Shown one piece after another: positions 47,749-59,800 of a DNA stretch of 64,000 bases. Position numbers and translations under genes: made by a program. Position 1 is the first letter of the stretch. Each line of letters begins with the position of its first letter. The notes under the pieces were generated by a model. That model had not been told where the DNA came from, did no database searches, and saw only the letters and a list, made by a program, of their open reading frames with translations. Origin of the DNA: Thunnus maccoyii (taxonomy: Eukaryota > Chordata > Actinopteri > Scombriformes > Scombridae); assembly GCF_910596095.1 (NCBI RefSeq), contig NC_056533.1:34756662-34820661 (forward strand), given 5' to 3'.

Positions 47749-50700
47749 CTGATCATCACGTTGCACACACCCTGAACTGCTGTCCACTTCAAGATATTTC
47801 TTTTTTCTTATTGCCTTTTCCTTCACACACACACACACAACAACACACACAGATAGACTTGATGTTGGAGTACTGGTCACTTTATTCCTCCACTGGGTGA
47901 ACTGGTCACCTTCTCCAGACCCAAACCATGTAAATCCCACCAGCTCAACGACTCACTGTTGAACAGACGTCACCTGAAAACACTGTACAGGTCGTTCTTT
48001 GCTACCGTGAGTTTGAGTTGTAATAATGTTTATTATCTAAACACTAGAGGTGTCTGTCTGGCACACACTCTGTTTATTTCTGTTGATGTTCCACACTCCT
48101 CCTACTCCCAATAATGGTCAACTGAACAGCAATCAGAGTTCACATTATAGCAGTTTATTTCCCAAAACGTCAGAGATGAGCAGTACTCAGGACAACAAAT
48201 AAAAATCCACTAATCCCAACTCTAAACTTCCCCAACAAAAAGCAAAGTTTAAAAAAGCTCTTATCTAACTCCTGACTATAACAACATTCAATTCAATTTT
48301 ATTTATATAGCAACAAATCCAACAATTCCCCCATGAGCAGCACTCAGTGACAGCGGCGAGGAAAAACTCCCCTTTAACAGGAAGAAACCTCAAGCAGAAC
48401 CGGGCTGTAGGTGGGCGACTCAGAGAAGCATAATAATAACAATAATAACAATAATAATAATAATAGAGATATGACTAGTAATAATAGCAGGAGAAGGTGT
48501 CGAGGCAAGACACCCACAGGACCACACCACCATCCCCACAGACCTTGACGTCCCCAATCCGGACTCAGGATTAATGCTACAGGAATGTGTACAGATGGAG
48601 AGGAGCTCAGTGCATCATGGGAAGTCCCCCAGCAGTCTAGGCCTACAGCAGCATAACTAGGGGCTGGTCCAAGGTGAGCCTGGCTGGCCCTAAATATAAA
48701 CATGAAAAATGATTTACAAAAAGAAGGAAGCTTCTCACTTCTACTGACTGCGACCTTAGTTTTAAATATCTACAGCGAACAATGATTTCTACGTTTCTAT
48801 GCACAAATTTTCAGGTAAGAAAGTTACTAAACACACTCGGCCGCTGTGTCTTAGTTCAACCACACTAACACTGATCACAGATACTCTCGGCTAACACACA
48901 CAACTCTAAGAGTCAGCAGAAAGGCCTCCATGTTTTGGAAACGGGAGACAGAGGGAAGGGAAGGTTGGCGTCAGCCGGTGTTTAAATCATCCGTGTTAGC
49001 CAATCAGCTAACAGCAATCCCGTCACCTGAGCCAATCAGAGAGAAATCCACCTGCAGCTCATCTCACACACACTGAGGAGGGGAGGAGAGAAAGAGCTTT
49101 TAATACAGGAATAAAACAAATAAATGTCTTTTTTTTTTAAATTCCCCAATGCTCAAAAAACACTTCTTTGGTCTTTTTCATCATTTTGAATCAGTTCAGA
49201 TGCCGTAGCATGAAAACACTGAGCTGCAAACAGTCAGTGTTATATTGAGATTCTGGTTGGTGTCAGAACTTCATCACTAACACTGAGCTTCAGACGAAGC
49301 TGTGAGTAATTCACTGTTTTAAATATTAACCAGGTCATGCAAATTACTGTAGCGAATACACAATCCTTCATAAAGACCCGTACGTTAGTCTATGATAACA
49401 GCACCTGTCTGTGCTTACACCTCATCAAGCTAAATGTTTTGTTTTTTGCAGTGAAATTGTAGCTCTGTCCATTTAAAGCTGCACGAGGAAATAACAAAAC
49501 CATGAATGAAAACCTCTGAAGTTCCTGTTCTCATTAGTGAAGACAGACTGAGATGCTAACAGCTGTTGATGCGTGAACTTTGAGAGAGGAGGTGGGATGT
49601 AAAAATTTGAAAATATATGACTTCAGTGCCCCTCAGTGGTAGCATTGAAAGATACAGCAGCACCCCCATGGATTCACCTTGTTACATAAATATAATGGCA
49701 ATTTAACATGTTGATCATGCCTGATTAAAAAGAACTTAATATAAAAGACACCACATTTTTATCTGAATAACAAGAAGCCTTTACTTTAACAGGTAGATGA
49801 AGCCAGTTAACGTTATAGACTCTGTGTCTTAAAGGCGTTTACGATGCTGTCAGAACAACCTGCTCTTTTGTTTGTGAGCCTGGTTGTGTTCATCCTGCCA
49901 CTGTCAGGCGTCACTTCTTGAGAAATGCAGCAGTTTTTTTTTTATCACATTTTACCCTCCAGCACATCACAGCCTTGACTACTTGCATTCAGTGTTTACT
50001 ACAAGCTGCAGTCTGTCTTCACACTGCACCGATTTCATTTTTATACAAACAAAAAACTTGACACGGCATCATAAAAATACTCCACCAGAGATATTAACCA
50101 AATTTAGGAGATCCTTATGTGTTTTAAAAATTATTGTATTTTTATCTCTCAAATCTCAAAAAATATCTGTATCAGTGTCACAAATCCAGAATGGGTCCGA
50201 TTTCTTTATCTAAATATCTTTTACTGCAGCTTTAAGATCTGACGTGCCGCTCGTATTCTCTCAGATGGTTCACGTCAGCTTCTCAAAGCTTTCTAAAGGT
50301 TTCATAAACGGATCCGAGCTGAACATCTGATGATTAACGGCAGCGGGGAAATCATGTGGATGAACGGATGGATTTAAATGTTCACAGTTTTAACTATGAA
50401 TCTTTGATATGATGGTTTGTTCCATTTTGAGCCCAGACTGCAATATGAGAAGCATCCACACTAACACAGTGAAGTCAATACTGTAACCTTTTTAAGTCAG
50501 AAAGTTTTATTGATGTTGAATGAATATCAGAATATTTCAGGGATTGTTAAATATCCCGATGAGCCGTCCGTCACTGACTGTACATGACTTTAAAAAATGT
50601 TTTGTCCTTTTTAATCACTTCACGTTCGAGCCTTTTACTTTATTTTTTTTTTTAATATTTATTTGTGTTTACTGAGTTGTTGCTTTTCATATGTTTTGTT

Positions 50701-50880
50701 TGTTTTCAGTTGATTTACATCTGTAGTGGACACACAGCTTGATACAGACACTCAGTCGACTGTTTGCTGTACAGATTATTGGTGCGTTTTGTCCGTCGGC
50801 AGACGAATGCTGGCGTTTGGATTATAAGTCACACGTGTGGTTTTCTGACAATGTTCTTGAATAAAATAAACATCAGAGTT
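47749..50880 (+). other. HACD3 3' flank and probable 3'UTR
   Basis: No further coding exon is visible after the HACD3 stop. Candidate AATAAA signals are at 48,198-48,203 and 50,860-50,865. The later one follows a long repeat-poor AT-rich stretch that could be a distal 3'UTR end. The repeat at 48,285-48,720 lies inside this span. Which signal is used cannot be decided from sequence. Confidence 0.35.
48285..48720 (+). repeat. Abundant teleost interspersed repeat
   Basis: The order ttcaattttatttatatagc, then gcggcgaggaaaaactcccc and tttaacaggaagaaacctca, an ATA/AAC-rich tract, then cagtgcatcatgggaag and ctacagcagcataactaggg, is characteristic of a very common fish repeat. The class is not assigned. 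The 109-codon minus-strand frame over it is repeat sequence. Confidence 0.75.
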
Positions 50881-51489
50881 CCTACTTTGGAGGTGAGGTG
50901 TGTTTTCTCAGATCTCTGTTCCTGCAATGTCATCAAAAAACAAAAAACAAAAGTATTTTTCCACCAGGACATCTCAACACATATTCATTTCACAAGTTTG
51001 TATGTTTGATTGTCGGCGCGTTTTAAAATCAATCAGCATAATGACACTTTATACGTCAGTACATCAGGGGAAGATTGTTTTTCCTTGTGTGTTTTATTCA
51101 GCTTTACGCTTTTTATAAATGATAAAATTAAAAATAAAGTGTCACTATGATGAATGTTGGGTTGTGACCTGACTCAGCTCAGGAAGCTGAGTTGTAATAA
51201 ACTTTTACAAGACAAAGTTAAGATCAAAGCAACTATTTAATGATTTTTTTCAGCAGTTTGGGAGAAAAAGTGTGTGTGGACGTGTACAGACTGATGCAGT
51301 CCTCACTCCTGTTAGGGTGGGAAAACTTAAACCTTCATTATCCTTATTAGGACATTTCAGTGACCTCATGTTACTCATAATTTAGACGAACATACTCTGA
51401 TCAAAAGTCTAATCAGCCAGAAGTGAAAACAGCTGGGACTCTGACTGGAGGTACTATTTTAATATTTTCTTAAGTGCCTCCATATTGAG

Positions 51490-52090
51490 GTACAGGTTCA
51501 CAATTTTTCAAGTCTGTCTTAAAACAACAGTCAGGAATGATTACAGCGAGACACTTAGAAATTGTTAATCTGTCCTTTAAATACAGTTGAGGTACATTTA
51601 GTTTACTTGAATATTTCCACTTCCACTCTACTGCGTTTCAGAAGAAAATATTGTATTTTTTACTCCACTACATTTATTTCATAGCTGTTACTTTTCAGAT
51701 CAGTTTTTTTTTACATGTAAAACAGATTATGTGTTTTATTTTTTATATTTGTAATTAATTTAGATCAATTTGTAGAGAAAAATCCACCTTAAATCCCCTT
51801 TTATTCAATGTTTTAAGACAACAAAATACGACAAATTCCAAGAGTGATGAATACTTTTTACAGGCATTGTGTATCTGACTTAATTTTGACTTTTATTATA
51901 TATATATATATATATATAATAAAAGTCAAAATTAGTCCCAAAAAGTATTAAAACTACTTGCCCATTGTAAGTATTTTGCTTGCTTAGTGTCCCAACAGTG
52001 TTATATTTATTATATATACTGTATATGTATGTGTGTGTGTGTATGTATGTATATTTGCATTTTAAATGCAAGACTTTGACTTTTACTTAT
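51490..52090. repeat. Composite of family D and family B repeat fragments
   Basis: Positions 51,490-51,575 carry ggttcacaatttttcaagtc and aacaacagtcagg (family D). From 51,590 onward the strand carries gtttacttgaatatttccac and tactccactacatttatttc (family B, inverted). The 54-bp palindrome at 51,881-51,934 lies within this composite. Confidence 0.6.
51881..51934. repeat. Perfect 54-bp AT-rich palindrome
   Basis: The left arm, taattttgacttttatta, runs into a TA-dinucleotide core, and the right arm, taataaaagtcaaaatta, is its exact reverse complement. The whole 54 bp is self-complementary, so it could extrude as a cruciform or fold as a hairpin. Confidence 0.95.
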
Positions 52091-52575
52091 AGTATTTTAA
52101 TGCTGTCCCCGCCACCCAAAAATATGTTTTTCTTCTTGTTCCTACAGTTATATTTGAGTTTCACTGTGCAGTTTGACACTAGAAGGTTGTTTATACATTA
52201 ATCTGCTGCAAGTGGAAAGTTTCTGTGTGCTCATTAAAAACCTGATTTTTAGGCCTATGAACAGGATCTATGACATCACAACGAGTTTGGGAGCCAATTG
52301 ATCCAATAATCAACTTATACAAGTGTGATGTGGAAACTTGAAGCCTCCAGTTCACAAACACTGAGAAACACTGAGGACTTGACAGTGAATTAGGAGATAT
52401 TTAAAAGTTCAAATGAAAAATATTTGCATGTTCATAGATTCTGGATTTTTTTAATGAGGGAGTTGATGCCATTTTAAGGATTTTAAAGTGGTAACTGTGG
52501 AAAAAAACATAGAAACATATTATAGAGTATTTTTATATATCTTAATACATGTCAGGATGGGATCTTAAAGTAAAA
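52090..52575 (+). repeat. Dispersed repeat family N copy
   Basis: This copy holds atgtttttcttcttgttcct, gagtttcactgtgcag, tgtgatgtggaaacttga and, at the end, aatacatgtcaggatgggat. It is the most continuous member and shows that the 34,330-35,600 copy is split. Non-coding. Confidence 0.65.
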
Positions 52576-52739
52576 TAACTCAATACTTCTTCCACCTCTA
52601 GTTATGTCATTATAAAATATTCATATTCCAGTTTTATTCAATCACATTTCTCTGTTTGGGGAGAATAAAAAAAAAACAATTCCTAAAACGAGGCCACACC
52701 TTGCCACACCCAAAAAATAACGACCAAACTCCTCCTGTC

Positions 52740-53055
52740 AGCCTGCGACCAGCTAATTATTCTGCATCCATCGGGCTGTAGGAGCAGCGGAGCAGTTTCA
52801 CCTCAAACTGGAAGCTGCGAGCAGCAAGAACAGTTTGAATGTTGGTGTATTGATACAGCGTTATGTCTGAAAGGGAAGGTGAGAGGTGTTTGGCTCCTAA
52901 TCCTCTTAGTAGCATTATGCTGAGCCTCGTTCAAGCCCTGACATGCGGTGCGCCCTTGTAGCTCCCCAAAAACCGGAGTCAGCATCTCTGCGTCCGTTAC
53001 GCACAGCTGGAGGGACGGTCCGCAGCGGCGAGGAGCCGAGCAGCCGGCGGTACAG
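52740..53055 (+). promoter_or_regulatory. SLC24A1 promoter and possible non-coding first exon
   Basis: CpG-bearing sequence here ends in ggtacag followed by gtaagaccc, a strong splice donor (GT at 53,056). A matching acceptor (tctgctctcag) ends at 53,705, just upstream of the coding exon. I infer a 5'UTR exon joined to the coding exon that starts at 53,706. The transcription start is unknown. Confidence 0.45.
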
Positions 53056-53564
53056 GTAAGACCCGCACCAGCACTCACCGCACACAGCTGCATTTTAATA
53101 TCTTTCTGTCGTTATTTATTTATTTATTTTTAGATCGTGGAGGAATATAGATGAAAGGTTTGTGTCGACCTTGCGTTATTAATCCGCGCTGAGGCTCAAT
53201 TACTCCACAATTAAACCTCAACACGCCCTTTTCAGTCCTACATTTACGCGTTTTTATTAACATACACATGTTAATGCACTGCTGTTTGGGTTAATTAATG
53301 TTTCATTAACGTTCGTTTACTGCACGCGCGCATTTCATCACGTCCTTCCCGTGCGCGCGCGCTCACTCTGTGTAACAGCGCTAATTATATAATCATCAAT
53401 AAATTAAACATTGATTGTTTCATTTTGACGCTCAAGTCTGTTTTTGTTTTTCTGATCGTTTAAACATGTTGAACGTGTCTTAAATGGACTCCTGTTTTGT
53501 GACAAGCCAAAGCCAGTGTGATTATGTAGCCATAGTAACAGGTGGTTGTCTGCATCCCCCATAA

Positions 53565-53603
53565 CCCCCCCCCCCCCCCCCCCCCCCAACACACACACAC
53601 ACA
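53565..53603. repeat. Poly-C tract followed by (AC)n
   Basis: A run of about 23 C is followed by about eight AC units. It lies in the inferred 5' intron of SLC24A1. Such homopolymers are prone to length and assembly error. Confidence 0.95.
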
Positions 53604-53881
53604 TCAGCAGATCTGCCTCTGCAACTATGCAAGCAGAAGGGATCTTAAATACACACACGTTCATGATGGTGTGATTTTCAGCTGTGTGTCTGTTTCTGCT
53701 CTCAGTCCTTCCACAGGTTGAAGCCGCTCCGCTGTAAAAGATGAAACACACTACGCTCGCATGTGTGTGTCTCTTCTCTGTCAGCGGCATCTTCTCGCCA
53801 CACAACGGTGCTGGAACTATCAAGGAATAGCAATGCATCTGACATAACTTCCTGTTCCTGGAGTCGAGACACACGAGGGCA

Positions 53882-56800
53882 ATGAACGTGCACTCGCCTC
53901 CGAGGAGGAGACTCAAGCGCAGTCGCGTCCTCTTCTTCATCTCAGGTGTGCTGCTGTGTTTCGTCTACACGCTGACTCTGAAGGCCAGGCTGTCACAGCC
54001 GCGAGCCTCCGCCCAGACGGATGACGTTTTCAGAGAAGAGGAGGGCGGCGATGATGTTGTGGAGGTCAACATTCGGGAGGTGATGGCACCCAATGAGACG
54101 CAGGAGGAGGTCGTCTCACCTGAGACCACCAAACCTCCTCTGGTAATAATCGTCAACAGGACAGATATCGAACAGTGTGTCTATGTGGATCCTCAACCTC
54201 CCAAACCTCCTCCAACTCAACCGCCGCCGACCACCACAGCTCCCTCACGTCCCCCTTTCCAGCCCCCCCACAGGAAGGGCGAGTACCCAGAGGACCTCTT
54301 CTCGGTGGAGCAGCGACGGCAAGGCTGGGTGGCCCTGCACATCATAGGCATGACCTACATGTTTGTCGCCTTGGCCATCGTCTGCGATGAGTTCTTTGTT
54401 CCCGCGCTGGAGGTCATCACCAACAAGCTGCAGATCTCTGACGATGTAGCTGGGGCCACCTTCATGGCGGCCGGAGGCTCGGCTCCGGAGCTCTTCACCT
54501 CCCTGATCGGCGTCTTCATCTCCCACAGCAACGTGGGCATCGGCACCATCGTGGGCTCGGCCGTCTTCAACATCCTTTTTGTGATCGGCATGTGCGCCAT
54601 CTTCTCCCGGGAGATGCTGCACCTGACCTGGTGGCCGCTCTTCCGGGACGTGACCTTCTACATCCTGGACCTCATCATGCTCATCATCTTCTTCCTGGAC
54701 AACATGATCCTGTGGTGGGAGAGCATCCTGCTGGTGATGGGCTACATCAGCTACGTGAGCTTCATGAAGTTCAACAGTCAGATCGAGCAGGTGGTCAAGA
54801 CGCAGCTCAACAAGCACGTGAACATCGTCAAAGTGTGGACCGCCGAGGAGCCGGAGAAGGTCAGTCAGAAAGAGAGAAGATCATGAGTGTTGGTGGAAAA
54901 CATCACTCTGCCAGTGTTTCTATCCGTCTGTGTCCATCAAAGTTAAATTTATGGTTAAATATAGATGTAAACTGCCGCCTCGGGGTCACATCAGCTCTTC
55001 CGTTCAACATTAGCATCTCCAAACAACCGATGACAGCCACAAACTGGCAGCTTCACTGATTTGCAACATCGGATCACATCAGTACCACACAGCAGATTCT
55101 CAAGTGATGATGGTTTCGATTTTAAAGTGACATTTGTTGCCTGGAGCTGAAATTATATCAGAAAACGGCGACAAATGACTATCAAAGGTGATGTCTTCAT
55201 ACTGTAGTCCAAAACCCAAAGATATTCTGATTTTACAGATTTATTATTATAACAGTTGCAGATTAACTTATTTAATTGGCTCTGTGGTGTCGGGGTAAAA
55301 TTTGGCTGGATGATATGTTTCAAATCAGAGAATATTTTATGGTAAGAATATACATCACAATAAAGAAAATTATTAGAAAAGTCGAATAATTACATTATTT
55401 GATTTATGCTCTGTGCAATAGATCATTTTCTGCAGCTCTGCAATACAAAAGGAGCAAAAAAAAACCCTTACATATAAAAAAAATGTATCCTTTTTTTTGA
55501 TTAAGTCAAAGAAAATGAATAGTTAAAATAATTTTTTGAGCTGAAATGCCAAATATTCTCTGGTTCCAGCTTCTCAACGTTGAGGATTTGCTGTTTGTCT
55601 TTGCCTTATGTGATTGATTGAATTTATGTTTTGTACTGTTAATTGTGCAAAATCTGAACACGTCACCTTGTGGGCTTTAGGATATTGTCATGAGCATTTT
55701 TCACCATTATAGACTTAAACAATTAATGCATTAATCTAGAAAATAATTGGGAGATCAATAAATTATTCAAAGAAATGATTTGTCAGCAGAAATGCCAAAT
55801 ATTTCTTAGTTCCAGCTTCTCCAGTGTGAGATTTTTCGATTTTTACTATTTTTATATTATTGTTAAGTGAATATCTTTTGGGTTTTGGATTGATGGTCAA
55901 AACAAGACGTTTGATGACATCACCTTAGACTCTGTGAAACTGTGATTTATTTTATAAACCAAATGATTATTCAAGACTAATCAAAAATGCAAATAGTCAT
56001 TGGTTGCAGCCCTGAAAATACATAATTATGCTCCAACTTCAGTTTACAAAGAGCAGAAGAGTTGATTTAACTCTCATGTTGTCGTAACATCAGCTGTTTG
56101 CAGACAGAACAGACGTTTCTCTGCAGATCAGTTGTTACCGGACGACTTCTCTTCTATCTACACACAGTATATTTTCTGTCCTTTCATCTCCTCACAGTTG
56201 GGACTGCTGCCTGCTCAGATACAGTGAAAGAGGGGGGGGGGGGGGACAGTGATTTGTCCGTCTGAGCAGGTGACAGCATGTATTTGTGTAAAATCCTTTG
56301 ATGATGCCGAACAGAAAGGGCTCCAGGTGTCACAGACAGCGTGACAGTGATGAAGTGATGGAAATGTCACTCTGTCTCCGCCACAGTCCTGAAATACCAG
56401 TATGAAGAGTTTCCACTTCATTTATAAGAAAATAAATTTATTTTTTTATATATATAAAAAGGTTATTTTGCAGATCGCCAGCAGACATGCAATCATGATT
56501 CTGCAGCTGACGGACAGCAGTAAATGTCTGAGTCTAATTAACATGCAGAGCTGTGTTTCAGTATTTCAAGTATCTCCGGCTCATTCTTCAATTAGCCTGA
56601 AGCACGTCTGCAGTTTGCATGTGCTCCTTCAGTCATAACACTGAGTGTAACGAGGCATGATGCCACATTAATGCTTCATAATTACTGGAATTCAAAATAT
56701 CCTCTGACACAAATTCCGTTATATACGTTTTATCCATATTTTATTATCTATTTATATCAATGTTGCACGATTAAACACTTTTTTCAGGGTTTTTTTTACC

Positions 56801-59800
56801 AGTATTTTTAATCTTATCTCTTTAACCTGTGGATACCTGTTGAATAATGCACACAGGACACAAAGTCAATGGGACCACCCGTATAAACAGATGTGTTTTT
56901 AAGTGGCACCCTCTAGTAATTTAAGAGAACTTGTTGCATTCACAATTTTTTTGTTTTCAGAATTTTAACTTAAAGAAAAATCATGAGAGGTCATGTAGAG
57001 ATAGTCTTCCTCTCTCCAAACACTTTAGAATTATAAACATGTTACTGAAATACAACAATAAATATGAAAAAAACAACTTTAAAGCTGCATTAACTGACCA
57101 TATCATCGCCTTTTATGTTGATATGTTGAACTTGTTAGCAAACAGTTGCTTATTTCCACATCCAGCAGTTACGGAGCAACATTATCATTCATCTGGAGTC
57201 GTGTTTCTGTCCACCTGGTGAATGTAAGTCCAATATTCACTCTCTTTTAGTTCTGTTTTTGCTTTTCTACCAACTCCTGAGGGAAATATCTGTCTCTTTA
57301 GCTGCTAAATGCTCCACTATGTTCACCAACTAGTCTACAGCTAACTGTGTCTGTTCACTGTTTGGTGCTGAGCAGGTAGTGTACAGTGGCTTTTTACAGC
57401 TTTTTCTCTGCCTGCTGCGGCCGAAAACGACACTATGAGAGCACTGAGAACCAAAACTGTAAAGTTGCAGCTGGACAGATAAACAATGAGCTGAAACTCA
57501 CTATAAAGCTCCGTAAAGCCGAGAGGTCACTCTGTAGGTTCATCACTATGAGCTACGACCAACACATTACACACTGTCATTAGATAAATTGTTATGTAAA
57601 AAAGTCACTAATAGTCACTTAAAGCCACACCAGTCAATATTTTATATTAACAACTCATTAAATGACTGTGTTATGTGAACAGAGTTGCTTGTAGAGAGAG
57701 ACAGAGCTTTTTAGCATCTTCCAGCACATTATTTCGTTTTATGGCTCAAAGTTTTACTGTTTTGCTTCACTCTCACAGCTTTTATAGCATCGTTTTTCAG
57801 CCTGCTGCACTACCTGCGTAGCACCAAACGGCAGACAAACTTGGCAACTAGCTAGTGAACATTAGCATTTAGCAGCTTAAAGATTATTTCTCTCAGGAGC
57901 TGGTGGAGATCAATAACAGAGCTTATGGGAGTGAATATTGGATTTATATTCACCAGATAGACAGAAACGTGACTCCAAAATTAATGCTTGCTGGACCAGG
58001 TCGCCTTAAAAACGTGTTGGATGCATCACTTACACTAAAAATACAAAGCCAGCCTGCACATAAGCATCTGTAACAGTTTTATAAAAGATAACCTGGTCTG
58101 TTCACACAGACAAATCAGCAACAGACACAGGTTTCCAAAGGCAAGTGATCGAGTGAAACCAAGATCTTCTTAAAGCCACGGCCGGATTAACCTGCAAGGG
58201 GTCCATGCGACAAAAATGAGCTGCTGGGCCCTGATTAAACCCCTCTCTGTATACTGTTTACTGGAAGGTTGCTCTGGGTTTGCTGTGTGGTAATTTGATC
58301 AAAAGCAACTTTATTTAGCAGTTCGAACCATGAAACACAGCATCAGCTGAAATAAGGAAGGTCGTAAAACTAACCTCAAGATCAGCTAATAAGCCTGAAG
58401 GTGTGACATACATTACTTAGCTGATAGCGATAAACTCATACATGCTACAGTGTTAACTAGATTGGATTACCCTAATAGTCTTTTGTCCGGTCTACCCAGG
58501 AACACAGTTACACATTCACAAGTACAAAACACTGCAGCTAGAATATATTAACCTAAATCAGGAGGTGAAATCTTTACACTGTCTACCAGAGTCTTTTGAT
58601 TTCTTCGTCGCCCTCTGTCCTCCTCACCGATTACATTAGCAGATATGATTCAACCAGATGTCTTAGATTGAGTCATGGTCATTTTTTTTTAATGTCCGGT
58701 CAAAAAAAAAATGGAGGCCGGTTTTCAGTTTGAACTACTTTTTTATATTTCAAAACATAATTGAAGATGAGACAGCAGTGAGATTTCATTTGAAGCAGTT
58801 AAGGATTACAGTTCAGGGATGAAAGAGTCCTGAATTCATCATTCTGCAACTGCATCTCATCACATCATGAGATGACAAGTGATTTGATTTTTATTTCAAC
58901 CACTGACTCAGTTCACTTCTCTTTTTGACGAGATTTCAGTTAACTCTTCTCTCTTTCACTAAAAATATATATATTGTATATTCTTCTGTGTAATTCAGGA
59001 GAAATTTCCAAAAAGTCTACTTGAAATTATGTCTGGCTAATGCTAATTCATCTGTGGTCCTACCAGACTACAATAAGGAAATTGTAAATTATACCACAAC
59101 TTGGTGAGACTACAAAAGTTGTAAGATGTTATAAATGTTATTAATTTAGTTTAATACAGATGACTTTTTAATGAGTTTCTTTTGTTTATGCTTGGGAACA
59201 AAACTGTGACATATACAAGCATTCAGATGTTTGTTTATGTGTAACTACTGACGTACTAATGAAGTTGTTACTGATTTTACAGGAGAGTGAAGCTGCACCT
59301 CCTCCTCCTCCTGCTGCTGCTCCCTCTGCTGCCCCTGCTGCTCCTCCTGCACCGAAAACTGAAGATAAATCCAAACCAGAACCGGAGCAGCCAGACTCAC
59401 AAGATGACAAAACAAGACTCAAGGTTCTTTCCTGACTCCCTTTTTTTAATTCTTCGTGTATAATTCTTCCACCTGTGTGTTTGTACAGTGGAGAGTTTTA
59501 TCAGCTGGACTGCAAGTAGAAAGTCGTTTCTGCAGTTATTGAGTTCAAGGCCTGAGAAGGTCTGGTACACAGTTAAATGTGTTAAATTAACTTTAAAAAC
59601 TCTTAAAAATTGTATGTTTTTTGTTTTTTTTTGTGCTGTAATTTTGGTGAGAAATTAAACCAAACCTAGAAACAGTGTGTAATTTACAGTTTTTAAGTCG
59701 TGCCCTGCGTAGTTACTGCTGTTTTTCATTCTCAGTTTGCACATACGCAGTTAATAATGATAAAATTGTAGTAATTTTTGAAAAATTGCAACCTTGATTT

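Noticed and set aside
48374..48703. 109-codon minus-strand frame with a leucine run
   Set aside because: It is the translation of an AAT/AAC-rich tract inside an abundant fish repeat.
53404..53940. 178-codon minus-strand frame
   Set aside because: It crosses a poly-C/poly-G homopolymer (a glycine run) and the antisense of the SLC24A1 start, with no family resemblance.
54245..54817. 190-codon minus-strand frame rich in Asp, Glu and His
   Set aside because: It is the exact antisense of the SLC24A1 alpha-1 region. The long open frame is a by-product of codon bias in that exon.
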